Counted from the first letter of the stretch, positions 34,881 to 43,470 are shown. The stretch: DNA of 64,000 nt from Clostridiales bacterium (GCA_012838915.1 DUOI01000113.1:1-64000), one strand, 5' to 3'. The notes: generated from the sequence alone by a model not told the origin. Made by a program: numbers and translations.

Positions 34881-35867
34881 ATGATTAAGACAAGTAATAA
34901 ATCTTCAGTCCTTAATCTGAGAAAATTTTTTTCTGAGTATTATGCAGTAGTAGCGATTGTTATACTGATTATCGTTTTTTCATTCACATCACAATACTTC
35001 TTAAAATACGACAACTTAAAGAATATTCTGATTCAGACGGCTCCGGTATCTATTTGTGCTATAGGACAGGCATTTTGCATCATCAAGGGTGGCATGGATC
35101 TTTCTCTAGGCCAGAACCTTTGTGTAACAAGCTGTACAGTGGCTATTTTGCTGAAAGCCGGAATGAACCCGTGGCTTGCAATAATAATAGGCCTGGTACT
35201 TGGAGTTGCAATCGGATCCGGTGTGGGTTTTTTACATTCAATCATAGGACTTCCGACATTCATCGCTTCGCTTGCTTTTCAGAATATCTGCCGTGGTGCT
35301 GCGAAAATTATTACTCAGGCTACACCAATTTCAGGCTTTCCAAGGGAAATTGATTACTTCGGAAAGGAATATATCGGTCCGATTCCGATTTGCGTCATCA
35401 TTATGGTGGTTTTCTACATGATTTTCGCTTTTATTTCAAGAAGGACACGTTTTGGCCGAATCCTCTATGCGATTGGAGGAAATAAGGAAGCAGCATTCTT
35501 TGCAGGAATTGATGTTAAGAAATACACGATGTTCGCACATATGTTGGCCGGTGGGCTTGCAGCTTTTGCAGGACTAATCACAATGTCACGACTCAGTTCT
35601 GTTGCTATCACAAGCGGTAACTTATACGAGTTCGACGCAACTACAGCATGTGCAATCGGGGGAATCGCCCTTTCAGGCGGCAAAGGAAAGCTGATATATG
35701 CGCTGTTGGGTATTTTATTCCTTCAGGTTTTCTTTAACGGAATGGTAATGCTGAATGTTGACTCTTTCTGGCAGGAAGTACTTAAAGGAATCGTGCTTGC
35801 GGTATCAGTGTCATTCGATGTTCTTAGAGGCAAAAAAGCGGCTGTAAAGAAAAAAGTAAACGCATAA
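34881..35867 (+). CDS. sugar ABC transporter permease, RbsC type
   Basis: 328 residues with about nine to ten membrane helices. QTAPVSICAIGQAFCIIKGGMDLSLGQNL is the family's early motif, and GRILYAIGGNKEAAFFAGIDVKKY is the cytoplasmic coupling loop that contacts the ATPase. It forms a homodimeric channel with the RbsA-like ATPase encoded next. ATG 34881 follows AAAGGAAAAAG. Gene order permease-ATPase-binding protein differs from rbs (ATPase-permease-binding protein). Confidence 0.92.
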   Translation: MIKTSNKSSVLNLRKFFSEYYAVVAIVILIIVFSFTSQYFLKYDNLKNILIQTAPVSICAIGQAFCIIKGGMDLSLGQNLCVTSCTVAILLKAGMNPWLAIIIGLVLGVAIGSGVGFLHSIIGLPTFIASLAFQNICRGAAKIITQATPISGFPREIDYFGKEYIGPIPICVIIMVVFYMIFAFISRRTRFGRILYAIGGNKEAAFFAGIDVKKYTMFAHMLAGGLAAFAGLITMSRLSSVAITSGNLYEFDATTACAIGGIALSGGKGKLIYALLGILFLQVFFNGMVMLNVDSFWQEVLKGIVLAVSVSFDVLRGKKAAVKKKVNA

Positions 35868-35882
35868 ACAGGAGAGTATGCT

Positions 35883-37367
35883 ATGAATAATGTTTATGCA
35901 TTGGAATTAAAAAACATATCCAAGAGTTTTCCCGGCGTAAAGGCACTTAATGATGTGACTTTCTCGGTTAAACGCGGGCATGTACATGCACTGGTTGGTG
36001 AAAATGGTGCCGGAAAATCTACACTGATCAAGATACTTGCAGGTATTTATATCAGCGATGAGGGAAAAGTCTTTATTGACGGAGAGGAAGTTCATTTTAA
36101 GGCCCCAATCGATGCTCAGAAAAGGGGAATCGGAGTAGTCCACCAGGAAATAAAACTTTCAGAAACTTTGACGGTTACAGAAAATATTTTTCTCGGAAAT
36201 CTTCTATATAAGCATGGCTGGATAGTTGATTGGGAAACAATGAATAAGAAAGCACGTGCTATGCTTGACAGTCTTCATATGGAGGATGTAGACGAGAATG
36301 CTTTAGTTGAGACATTGCCTATTGCGAAAAAGCAGGTAGTCGAGATATGTAAGACAATCAACCTTGATTGCAGAATTCTGATTATGGATGAGCCATCTGC
36401 TACATTGACAGATAAGGAACTTAAAATTCTGTTTGAGATTATAGCAAAGTTAAAGGCTGAAGGTGTAACCATTATATATATCTCTCACCGAATGGATGAG
36501 ATATTCAAGATAGCGGATGATGTTACCGTTCTTAGGGATGGATGTCATGTCCATACCGGAGAACTCAAGGATGTGACTCGCGAAGAGCTTATTGCAATGA
36601 TGGTTGGCCGTTCTTTGAGCAGTGAATATCCAAGAGAGGAAAGAAAGAGAGGCCGGCTGGTAGTAGAGGCTAAGAACCTTGTGAATCAAAGACTTAACAA
36701 TGTCAGCTTGAAGATATACAGAGGCGAACTTCTTGGAATTTCCGGCCTGGTTGGTGCCGGAAGAACTGAGCTTGCACGTGCAATCATGGGAATCGATCCA
36801 ATTGATTCCGGAGAAGTATACATCAACGGAAAACTTGTTAACCATAAAAATTTCAGATCGGCAATCAATAATGGATTCGGGCTAATTCCGGAAGACAGAC
36901 GTGGCCAGGGAATAGTGGGCATTGCACCTGTTAAGGAAAATATCTCCCTGGTTAATATGTCGGGCATTATTAAAAACGGAATAGTACAGCCCAAGATTGA
37001 AGAAGAAGTTGCAAAGGAATACATAAGAAAACTCAGTATTGCAACTGCATCAATTGATACAGAGATTCAGCATCTTTCCGGAGGAAATCAGCAGAAGACC
37101 GTAATTGCAAAATGGCTGTACCAGGACAGCGATATTATTTTCCTGGATGAGCCGACAAGAGGTATAGATGTCGGAGCTAAGGCTGAGATATATAAGCTCA
37201 TCAATCATCTCTTAAATCTCGGCAAATGTGTTGTAATAATTTCTTCAGAACTTCCTGAACTTTTAGGAATGTGTGATCGAATCGCGGTAATGCGTGATGG
37301 AAAACTGGTAGGGGAATTCAGTCACAAAGAAGCAACGCAGGAAAAGATTCTTGCATTATGCGTCTAA
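35883..37367 (+). CDS. sugar ABC transporter ATP-binding protein, RbsA type
   Basis: 494 residues with two fused nucleotide-binding domains. The first has Walker A GENGAGKSTLIKIL, and Walker B ILIMDEPSATLTD. The second has the degenerate Walker A GLVGAGRTELARAI typical of the CUT2 family, signature LSGGNQQK and Walker B IIFLDEPTRGIDVG. It powers uptake by the neighbouring permease. ATG 35883 lies 15 nt after the permease stop with GGAGAG upstream. Complete. Confidence 0.95.
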   Translation: MNNVYALELKNISKSFPGVKALNDVTFSVKRGHVHALVGENGAGKSTLIKILAGIYISDEGKVFIDGEEVHFKAPIDAQKRGIGVVHQEIKLSETLTVTENIFLGNLLYKHGWIVDWETMNKKARAMLDSLHMEDVDENALVETLPIAKKQVVEICKTINLDCRILIMDEPSATLTDKELKILFEIIAKLKAEGVTIIYISHRMDEIFKIADDVTVLRDGCHVHTGELKDVTREELIAMMVGRSLSSEYPREERKRGRLVVEAKNLVNQRLNNVSLKIYRGELLGISGLVGAGRTELARAIMGIDPIDSGEVYINGKLVNHKNFRSAINNGFGLIPEDRRGQGIVGIAPVKENISLVNMSGIIKNGIVQPKIEEEVAKEYIRKLSIATASIDTEIQHLSGGNQQKTVIAKWLYQDSDIIFLDEPTRGIDVGAKAEIYKLINHLLNLGKCVVIISSELPELLGMCDRIAVMRDGKLVGEFSHKEATQEKILALCV

Positions 37368-37408
37368 TTCCAGGGATATTCTCTGGCTAAAAATAAGGAG
37401 GGGGAAAG

Positions 37409-38443
37409 ATGAAAAAACTAATAGCAATTCTAGTGGTAGCTGTCATGGCTCTAATGTTTGTTGCATGTTCAGCCGGTGACACAGCTACAACAGGGACAAA
37501 GGAACCGGAAGCGACTACTAAAACAGCAGACGTAGAAGTAACAGATGCACGTTTTGATGCTAATAACGATTATATCAAAGCTCTTGCAGGAAAGAAAGTT
37601 GGTGTCGCTAACATTTATCTTGGTGACGAGTGGTGCCGTCAGATTGCAGACGCATTCACAACTTATGGAGAGATGTATGGATTCGAGGTTAACAATCAGG
37701 ATGGTGAGATCACGCTTGAGAAGCAGGTTTCTCAGATAGAGAACTTCATTACTCAGGAATACGATTACCTTTTTGTTGATGTCACTGATGATGAAGGAAT
37801 CAAACCCACACTTGATGATGCAAAAGAAAAGGGGATTCCGGTAATTACATTTGATGCTACATCAACATGGGAAGGCAGGGTTGCGTTTGTTACAGCAAGC
37901 AACTTCAATTCCGGCCGAGTAGCAGGTGAAAAAGCCCTGGAATATATAGAGAAGGAGCTTGGAGGAAAGGCTAAGATAGTAGCCCTTACACTTGCTCAGC
38001 CACATACAATGGAGAGGCTTGAAGGTTTCAAATCTGTTTTTGAGGGAATGGATGGAATAGAAATCATTACAGAGCAGGATTGCCAGGGTAATCGTGAGAC
38101 AGCTGCAAATATCATCAATGGTATCGCAGAGGACTATAATGTAATCTTTAGCGTTGTTCCCAATGGTGCGATGGGCGCTCTTTCAGCTGTTGAGGCACTT
38201 CAGAAGGAAAATGTTAAGATCATTGCAGCCGGCCTTTTTGCAAGTGATGCTTTCGATAAGCTTCGAGAGAACAGTCCATATCTTATGGGTGGATGTACAA
38301 ATGACCCTGTTTCAATAGTTACTATGGTTCTTGAACTCGCAGGAAAGAATATTCAGACAGGCGAGGTACAGGAAGACACAACATATTTCACACCAACATG
38401 GATTGATGCCGAGAATGTAAACGAGAGATACCCGGTCGATTAA
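37409..38443 (+). CDS. sugar ABC transporter substrate-binding lipoprotein, RbsB type
   Basis: 344 residues. Lipoprotein signal MKKLIAILVVAVMALMFVAC with lipid-modified Cys20, then a Thr-rich linker and a type 1 periplasmic binding fold (GKKVGVANIYLGDEWCRQIADAF at the start, VTASNFNSGRVAGEKALEYI, IFSVVPNGAMGALSAVEAL). Attached to the outer face of the membrane, it delivers a sugar to the permease. ATG 37409 follows AAGGAGGGGG. The ligand is unknown; ribose-type pentoses, galactosides or inositol-like compounds are all found in this family. Confidence 0.93.
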   Translation: MKKLIAILVVAVMALMFVACSAGDTATTGTKEPEATTKTADVEVTDARFDANNDYIKALAGKKVGVANIYLGDEWCRQIADAFTTYGEMYGFEVNNQDGEITLEKQVSQIENFITQEYDYLFVDVTDDEGIKPTLDDAKEKGIPVITFDATSTWEGRVAFVTASNFNSGRVAGEKALEYIEKELGGKAKIVALTLAQPHTMERLEGFKSVFEGMDGIEIITEQDCQGNRETAANIINGIAEDYNVIFSVVPNGAMGALSAVEALQKENVKIIAAGLFASDAFDKLRENSPYLMGGCTNDPVSIVTMVLELAGKNIQTGEVQEDTTYFTPTWIDAENVNERYPVD

Positions 38444-38469
38444 TATGGCTTTTTGACTCCTAATTTGGT

Positions 38470-38507
38470 AACCGGTCTGTTCTATAAAGATACAGACCGG
38501 TTATATT
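38470..38507 (+). terminator. strong hairpin after the binding-protein gene
   Basis: AACCGGTCTGT (38470-38480) pairs perfectly with ACAGACCGGTT (38492-38502), loop of 11 nt, followed by an AT-rich tail. It is the first of two tandem hairpins ending the importer operon. Confidence 0.7.
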
Positions 38508-38552
38508 ATGAGGACATAAGCATAGTTGGATACATAATCACTCGAGAAGAAT

Positions 38553-38581
38553 ATCCCTGCCGGTATATCAGGGATTTTTTG
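38553..38581 (+). terminator. intrinsic terminator, second of tandem pair
   Basis: ATCCCTG (38553-38559) pairs with CAGGGAT (38569-38575), followed by TTTTTTG. It isolates the importer operon from the exporter leader. Confidence 0.85.
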
Positions 38582-38599
38582 CTTGTATTTTTCCGTTTA

Positions 38600-38629
38600 T
38601 TGACGTATACTGTTTTTGGTTGTCATAAT
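38600..38629 (+). promoter_or_regulatory. promoter of the exporter leader transcript
   Basis: TTGACG (38600-38605) and CATAAT (38624-38629) with an 18-nt spacer. A start near 38637 would give a leader of roughly 480 nt before the first exporter gene. Confidence 0.6.
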
Positions 38630-38688
38630 ACAGGATATGAATAGCATAACAGGTTCATAAGGCATAAAAAGGAAGGAGGGACGTATTG

Positions 38689-38850
38689 ATGACTGTTAAA
38701 CAAAGGATTTACAATAAAGTTTTTAATCCATATCACGGTAAACAGGGTATATATAGAAATGACGGCATAACTGTGCCCGTTTATAACAGTTTAATAATTT
38801 TGCCCGTATGCGTCCCCAATTCCGCAGTGAAGGATTATGCTTTAATCTGA
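38689..38850 (+). CDS. 53-codon leader peptide (BmrB-like) upstream of ABC exporter genes
   Basis: ATG 38689 lies 8-9 nt after GGAAGGAGGG, one of the best ribosome sites in the window. The 53-residue product ends with LIILPVCVPNSAVKDYALI followed by TGA at 38848. It has no signal peptide and only one moderately hydrophobic stretch. The stop lies 6 nt before the first arm of a four-arm attenuator, so a ribosome stalled at the end of this frame would occlude that arm. In B. subtilis the 54-codon bmrB has the same place and role before bmrC-bmrD. Size, position and downstream exporters match; sequence homology to BmrB was not tested. A TTG at 38686 is a less likely start. Confidence 0.75.
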   Translation: MTVKQRIYNKVFNPYHGKQGIYRNDGITVPVYNSLIILPVCVPNSAVKDYALI

Positions 38851-38856
38851 ATGAAG

Positions 38857-38979
38857 GAAAGCCAGGGGAATGATACGGAAAACCTATGGCTTTCGTTTAA
38901 AACGCTGATTCGGCTGCATTTTGCAGCAGCATGAAAGGATTGTAAGCCATAGGAATAATCATCCTATGGCTTTGTTTTG
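38857..38979 (+). promoter_or_regulatory. four-arm transcription attenuator of the ABC exporter operon
   Basis: Arm 1 GAAAGCCA (38857-38864) can pair with arm 2 TGGCTTTC (38887-38894). Arm 2, CCTATGGCTT (38883-38892), can instead pair with arm 3 AAGCCATAGG (38944-38953). Arm 3 can pair with arm 4 CCTATGGCTT (38963-38972), giving a perfect 10-11 bp stem followed by TGTTTTG, an intrinsic terminator. Arms 2 and 4 are identical, so 2:3 (antiterminator) and 3:4 (terminator) exclude each other. A GCTGCA/TGCAGC hairpin (38913-38927) sits in the 2:3 loop. The remaining 140 nt up to the exporter start show no further element. Confidence 0.8.
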
Positions 38980-39119
38980 TATGCCTTAAGGTTTACAGGC
39001 TTGATTGACAAACCTTTCTGCCAAGTCGGGCAAAACCCCTGCATATAAGGTCATAGGATCAGAGGCAATTGTTTTATTTGAAATGACGGAAATTGCGAAA
39101 GAGATAGGAAGTGACATCT

Positions 39120-40937
39120 ATGTTAAAGAAGTTAAGGCTGCTGTTCGGCTATATGCGGGGCAACCGCCTGCTCTATGCAGGTGCAATTATATGCGTGGGC
39201 CTGTCTGCCGTTGCAGCCATGATTCCCACTTTAATAGTGCGCTTTACAGTAGACTCCCTGATAGGGGATCAGCCGGCACAGCTTCCCCGGATACTGCTTG
39301 GTTTAATTGACCGTATCGGAGGGCTGGAATTCTTAAGAAAAAACCTCTGGGTGATGGGCCTTTGCCTCATCGGGGTACATCTGGTGAATTTTCTCTTTGT
39401 ATACCTGAGGGGAAAATGGTCTGCCACTGCAGCGGAATCCACTGCAAAAAGGCTGAGAGACAGATTATACGGGCATTTGCAGCGTTTGACCTATGATTTT
39501 CATGTGAAGGCGGAGACAGGGGATCTGATCCAGCGCTGCACCTCCGATGTGGAGACCATCCGCCGCTTTCTCGCGGTTCAGCTGGTGGAAGTAGGCCGTG
39601 CCCTGTCATTGCTGACAGCATCTCTAATCATCATGCTGTCGCTGGATGTGCGCATGACTCTTATCTCCATGATTGTTATACCCTTTATTCTGGCTTTTTC
39701 CCTTATCTTTTTCATGAAAGTGCAGAAGACCTTTTTGGAAGTAGATGAATCCGAAGGGCAGCTGTCCAATACCCTGCAGGAAAACCTGACCGGCGTAAGG
39801 GTTGTACGGGCATTCGGCCGTCAGGCTTATGAGATGAAGAAATTTGACGTAAGAAACGCTGAATACCGGGATTTAACCTATAAACTCATCCGGGTTCTTG
39901 CTGCCTATTGGTCCATGTCTGACGGCTTTGCATTATTGCAGGTAGGAATTGTATTGGTGGCCGGCGTATATCTGTCGGCCACAGGGGCTATTACCCTGGG
40001 TACCCTGCTGGTGTTCTTTTCCTATATAAATATGTTGATTTGGCCAATACGCCAAATGGGAAGAATCTTGAGCGGTATGGGCAGGGCCCTGGTTTCCGTC
40101 GGGCGTATTGAGGAAATCCTTGAAGTGCCGGAAGAAACCCAGGATCCGGATTGTGTGAAAGCGCCTATTGAGGGAGACATTGTGTTTGATAATGTGTGCT
40201 TTGAATACGAGGAAGGAAAGCCCATCCTGCAGGATCTGTCCTTTACGGTAAAACAGGGGCAGACGGCAGCCATTCTGGGGCCTACCGGGTCAGGAAAGTC
40301 TTCCCTGGTACATCTGATGCAAAGACTCTATGATTATAAAAGCGGTTCCATTACCATAGGCGGAGTGGAATTGAAGAAAATTGACAAGAGATGGCTGCGG
40401 CGCAATGTCGGCATTGTATTACAGGAACCTTTCCTGTTTTCCCGGACCATCAGGGAAAACATCGGAATTGCAAAACGGGGCGTTACCCAGGAAGAAATAC
40501 TTGAGGCAAGCCGGAAGGCTAATGTTCATGCCTTTATTAAAGAATTTGAAAATGGCTATGACACCATGGTAGGGGAGAGAGGGGTGACCTTGTCCGGCGG
40601 TCAGAAGCAGAGGGTGGCAATTGCCCGGAGCCTGATTTCAAACACCCCCGTTTTGATATTTGACGATTCCCTCAGTGCGGTAGACACGGAAACCGATGCG
40701 GCAATCCGAAGGGAATTAAAGAAACGCAGCAGGCAGACTACCACCTTTATCATTTCACACCGTATCACCACCTTGTCCGAGGCTGATATGATTCTGGTAT
40801 TGGAAGAAGGACGGCTGGTTCAGTCAGGGACCCATGAAGAGTTAATCAATCAGGCCGGGCTGTATCAGCGAATCTGGTCCATTCAGAGCTCTCTTGAGCA
40901 GGAGCTGAAGGACGACAGGCAGCTTGCCATGCAGTAA
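39120..40937 (+). CDS. bmrC: ABC exporter half-transporter, BmrC/YheI-like
   Basis: 605 residues: six-helix exporter membrane domain (residues ~1-320) and a C-terminal nucleotide-binding domain. Walker A is GPTGSGKSS, signature LSGGQKQR, and Walker B PVLIFDDSLSAVDTE, where Asp replaces the usual catalytic Glu. That change marks the degenerate-site partner of heterodimeric multidrug exporters. ATG 39120 is 9 nt after AGGAAG; an in-frame GTG at 39111 touches that site. The second half-transporter gene follows after 11 nt. Expression is probably governed by the attenuator upstream. Substrates are unknown; BmrCD homologs export several drugs. Confidence 0.88.
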   Translation: MLKKLRLLFGYMRGNRLLYAGAIICVGLSAVAAMIPTLIVRFTVDSLIGDQPAQLPRILLGLIDRIGGLEFLRKNLWVMGLCLIGVHLVNFLFVYLRGKWSATAAESTAKRLRDRLYGHLQRLTYDFHVKAETGDLIQRCTSDVETIRRFLAVQLVEVGRALSLLTASLIIMLSLDVRMTLISMIVIPFILAFSLIFFMKVQKTFLEVDESEGQLSNTLQENLTGVRVVRAFGRQAYEMKKFDVRNAEYRDLTYKLIRVLAAYWSMSDGFALLQVGIVLVAGVYLSATGAITLGTLLVFFSYINMLIWPIRQMGRILSGMGRALVSVGRIEEILEVPEETQDPDCVKAPIEGDIVFDNVCFEYEEGKPILQDLSFTVKQGQTAAILGPTGSGKSSLVHLMQRLYDYKSGSITIGGVELKKIDKRWLRRNVGIVLQEPFLFSRTIRENIGIAKRGVTQEEILEASRKANVHAFIKEFENGYDTMVGERGVTLSGGQKQRVAIARSLISNTPVLIFDDSLSAVDTETDAAIRRELKKRSRQTTTFIISHRITTLSEADMILVLEEGRLVQSGTHEELINQAGLYQRIWSIQSSLEQELKDDRQLAMQ

Positions 40938-40948
40938 GGAGTGGAAAT

Positions 40949-42784
40949 ATGAACTATTTTGAAGAGCAGGAATATACCAGGCGCTTTGACCTTGGGCTGT
41001 GGAAGCAGCTTTTGAAATACGCCAGGCCTTATACCGGGAAATTGATCATATTGGCGCTGATCATGATAGCAGCAGCTGCTGTTGATGTTATTTTCCCGTT
41101 AATGACCCGTTATGCCGTCGATCATTTTATAATGTCCGGCAGCATGGGCGGACTGGTACCCTACGGCCTAATCTACGGCTTGTTGATTCTTATTCAGGTG
41201 CTTAATACCTGGTTATTGATAATAATTGCCGGTAAAATTGAAGTCAGCCTGGTTTATGATATTCGAAAAGCCGGATTCAGAAAATTGCAGGAACAGTCCT
41301 TTTCCTATTACGACAGGACACCGGTCGGCTGGCTAATGGCAAGGATGACTTCGGATTCCGAACGTCTGGGGGAATCCATATCCTGGGGCCTGGTGGATTT
41401 AACCTGGGGCTTTGCCATGATGATCGGTATTATGGCAGTTATGGTCTTTATGAATTTGAAGCTGGCTCTGATTACCCTGTCGGTTGTGCCCCTTCTGGTA
41501 ATTATAAGCCTTTTCTTCCAGAAACGGATTCTGGGGGGCTATCGTCAGGTGCGAAAAATCAACTCGAAAATTACCGGAGCCTTTAATGAAGGCATCATGG
41601 GTGCCAAAACCTCCAAAACCCTGGTATTGGAAGACCGTAACCTGGAGGAGTTTCAGGTTTTGACGGGCGGTATGCGCAGTTCCTCCATCCGCGTGGCGGT
41701 GTTTTCCTCAATATTCTACCCCATTGTAGCTGCCCTGTGCGGTATCGGTACAGCACTGGCCCTATGGTTCGGTGGCAGCGGTGTTATGATGGATGCAATC
41801 AGTTACGGAACTCTGGTAGCCTTTATAACCTATACCATTCAGTTCTTTGAGCCCGTGGAGCATATTGCCCGGATTTTTGCCGAGCTGCAGTCAGCCCAGG
41901 CCTCTGCGGAACGGGTGCTTTCCATGATTGACACCCCATTGGAAATAAAGGACAGCACAGAGATTGAATCCAAGTACGGGGATGCTTTCCAACCCAGAAA
42001 AGAAAACTGGGAACCCATCAAGGGGGAGGTCACCTTCCGGAATGTCAGCTTTTCCTATAAAAACGGGGAAACGGTATTGGACAACTTCAATCTGCATGTC
42101 AAGGCAGGGGAAACCATTGCCCTGGTCGGAGAAACCGGTTCAGGGAAAAGCACCATTGTTAATCTGATTTGCCGCTTTTATGAACCTACGGCAGGAGAAA
42201 TCCTTATTGACGGTGTGGATTATCGGGAGCGGTCTCAGCTCTGGCTGCAGTCCAATCTGGGTTATGTATTGCAGTCGCCCCACCTGTTCAGCGGAACCAT
42301 CCGGGATAATATCCGGTATGGAAGGCTGGAAGCCGGTGATCAGGAAATAGAAGCAGCTGCAAAGCTGGTGAATGCCCATGATTTTATAAGCAGGCTGGAG
42401 AAAGGCTATGATACCGAGGTGGGAGAAGGGGGCAGCCGGCTGTCAACCGGACAAAAGCAGCTGATTTCCTTTGCCAGGGCGGTAGTAGCCAACCCCAGGC
42501 TTTTTGTTCTGGATGAGGCAACCTCCTCCATTGATACGAAAACAGAGCAGGTTATTCAGAATACAATTCAGAAGGTATTGGAAGGCAGGACCAGTTTCAT
42601 TATTGCTCATCGCTTATCCACCATCCGATCAGCGGACCGGATCCTGGTAATCGTTGGCGGAAAAGTAATTGAAGAGGGAACCCATCATCAGCTTATCAAG
42701 CGTCGGGGCTATTATTACCGTTTGTATACCAATCAGTTCCTGGAGGAAGAGCAAGCCCGGATAATAAATCAGCAATCCGTGTAA
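40949..42784 (+). CDS. bmrD: ABC exporter half-transporter, BmrD/YheH-like
   Basis: 611 residues with a six-helix membrane domain and a C-terminal ATPase: Walker A GETGSGKST, signature LSTGQKQL (Thr replaces the first Gly of LSGGQ) and a Walker B with the catalytic Glu (LFVLDEATSSID). Together with the Asp-type partner upstream this gives one consensus and one degenerate ATP site, as in BmrCD and TM287/288. ATG 40949 follows AAGGAG, 11 nt after the partner's stop. Shorter than B. subtilis BmrD (673 residues). The complex exports substrates across the cytoplasmic membrane. Confidence 0.88.
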   Translation: MNYFEEQEYTRRFDLGLWKQLLKYARPYTGKLIILALIMIAAAAVDVIFPLMTRYAVDHFIMSGSMGGLVPYGLIYGLLILIQVLNTWLLIIIAGKIEVSLVYDIRKAGFRKLQEQSFSYYDRTPVGWLMARMTSDSERLGESISWGLVDLTWGFAMMIGIMAVMVFMNLKLALITLSVVPLLVIISLFFQKRILGGYRQVRKINSKITGAFNEGIMGAKTSKTLVLEDRNLEEFQVLTGGMRSSSIRVAVFSSIFYPIVAALCGIGTALALWFGGSGVMMDAISYGTLVAFITYTIQFFEPVEHIARIFAELQSAQASAERVLSMIDTPLEIKDSTEIESKYGDAFQPRKENWEPIKGEVTFRNVSFSYKNGETVLDNFNLHVKAGETIALVGETGSGKSTIVNLICRFYEPTAGEILIDGVDYRERSQLWLQSNLGYVLQSPHLFSGTIRDNIRYGRLEAGDQEIEAAAKLVNAHDFISRLEKGYDTEVGEGGSRLSTGQKQLISFARAVVANPRLFVLDEATSSIDTKTEQVIQNTIQKVLEGRTSFIIAHRLSTIRSADRILVIVGGKVIEEGTHHQLIKRRGYYYRLYTNQFLEEEQARIINQQSV

Positions 42785-43035
42785 AACCCGGTATCTTAAC
42801 CGATTGGCAGGATGCACCAACAAGGGAAAGCGGCAAGGCAGCCCAATGAACCTGTTGGATTATATTAAATTATTGTAACTATTGTTAAAATATATGGTAT
42901 AGTATTCTCAGGAAGTATCTACATATTTGTAGAAAATTACAAATTTGCCGGGAATTCACTCTGTTTTCCAAGTAAGAGAGGGAAGGTCATCCTTTGGTTG
43001 CTGACAGCATAAAATGTACTAAAGGGGTGTTTTAA
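42785..43035 (+). other. gap between exporter operon and VOC gene
   Basis: AT-rich, with several loose -35/-10 combinations (TTGTTA about 42892, TATTCT about 42913) suggesting a promoter for the VOC gene. No terminator with a T run was recognised after the exporter operon. Confidence 0.3.
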
Positions 43036-43470
43036 TTGGTTGGGGTAGAAATAGACATGGTTGTTTCGGACAGCTTGAAAGCATTGGAATTGTACGAAAA
43101 AATATTTGATATCGAGCGCGTTGAAGTTTCAGGCTTACACAAGGGTGAAAACGAAGTAATCTTTACCTTATACGGAGTACGCTTTCATATGCTGGATGAA
43201 AACCTCAAATTTGGCCTGAAAGCACCAACCCCGGATAATCCCAATACCACTTGGATTAACATCATGGTTTCTGACATCAATGAAACATTTTCAAAGGCAA
43301 TCAATGCAGGCTGTACAGAGGTGCAGACGGTTACTGAGATGCCTGCATACGGAGTATCAAATGCCATATTCACCGATCCTTTCAACTATCAATGGATGCT
43401 GCATCAGGTACATAAGGCAGTGAGCCATGAGGAACGCACAGGAATCCGGGAAGAGAAGGAAAATAAATGA
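43036..43470 (+). CDS. VOC-superfamily protein (glyoxalase/bleomycin-resistance fold, PhnB-like)
   Basis: 144 residues with the paired beta-alpha-beta-beta-beta modules: VVSDSLKALELYEKIFDIERVEV in the first half and NIMVSDINETFSKAINAGCTEV..FTDPFNYQWMLHQV in the second. The second half resembles PhnB-type proteins with their FTDPFG-like turn. The family includes metal enzymes and drug-binding proteins; no metal triad can be assigned safely. TTG 43036 lies 6 nt after AGGGGTG. Next to the multidrug exporter, a binding role in resistance is possible, but this is only position. Confidence 0.82.
   Translation: MVGVEIDMVVSDSLKALELYEKIFDIERVEVSGLHKGENEVIFTLYGVRFHMLDENLKFGLKAPTPDNPNTTWINIMVSDINETFSKAINAGCTEVQTVTEMPAYGVSNAIFTDPFNYQWMLHQVHKAVSHEERTGIREEKENK

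Noticed and set aside
39005-39310. 101-codon plus-strand frame across the exporter gene start
   Set aside because: Out of frame with the BmrC-like gene; no ribosome site and Cys/Arg-rich random sequence.
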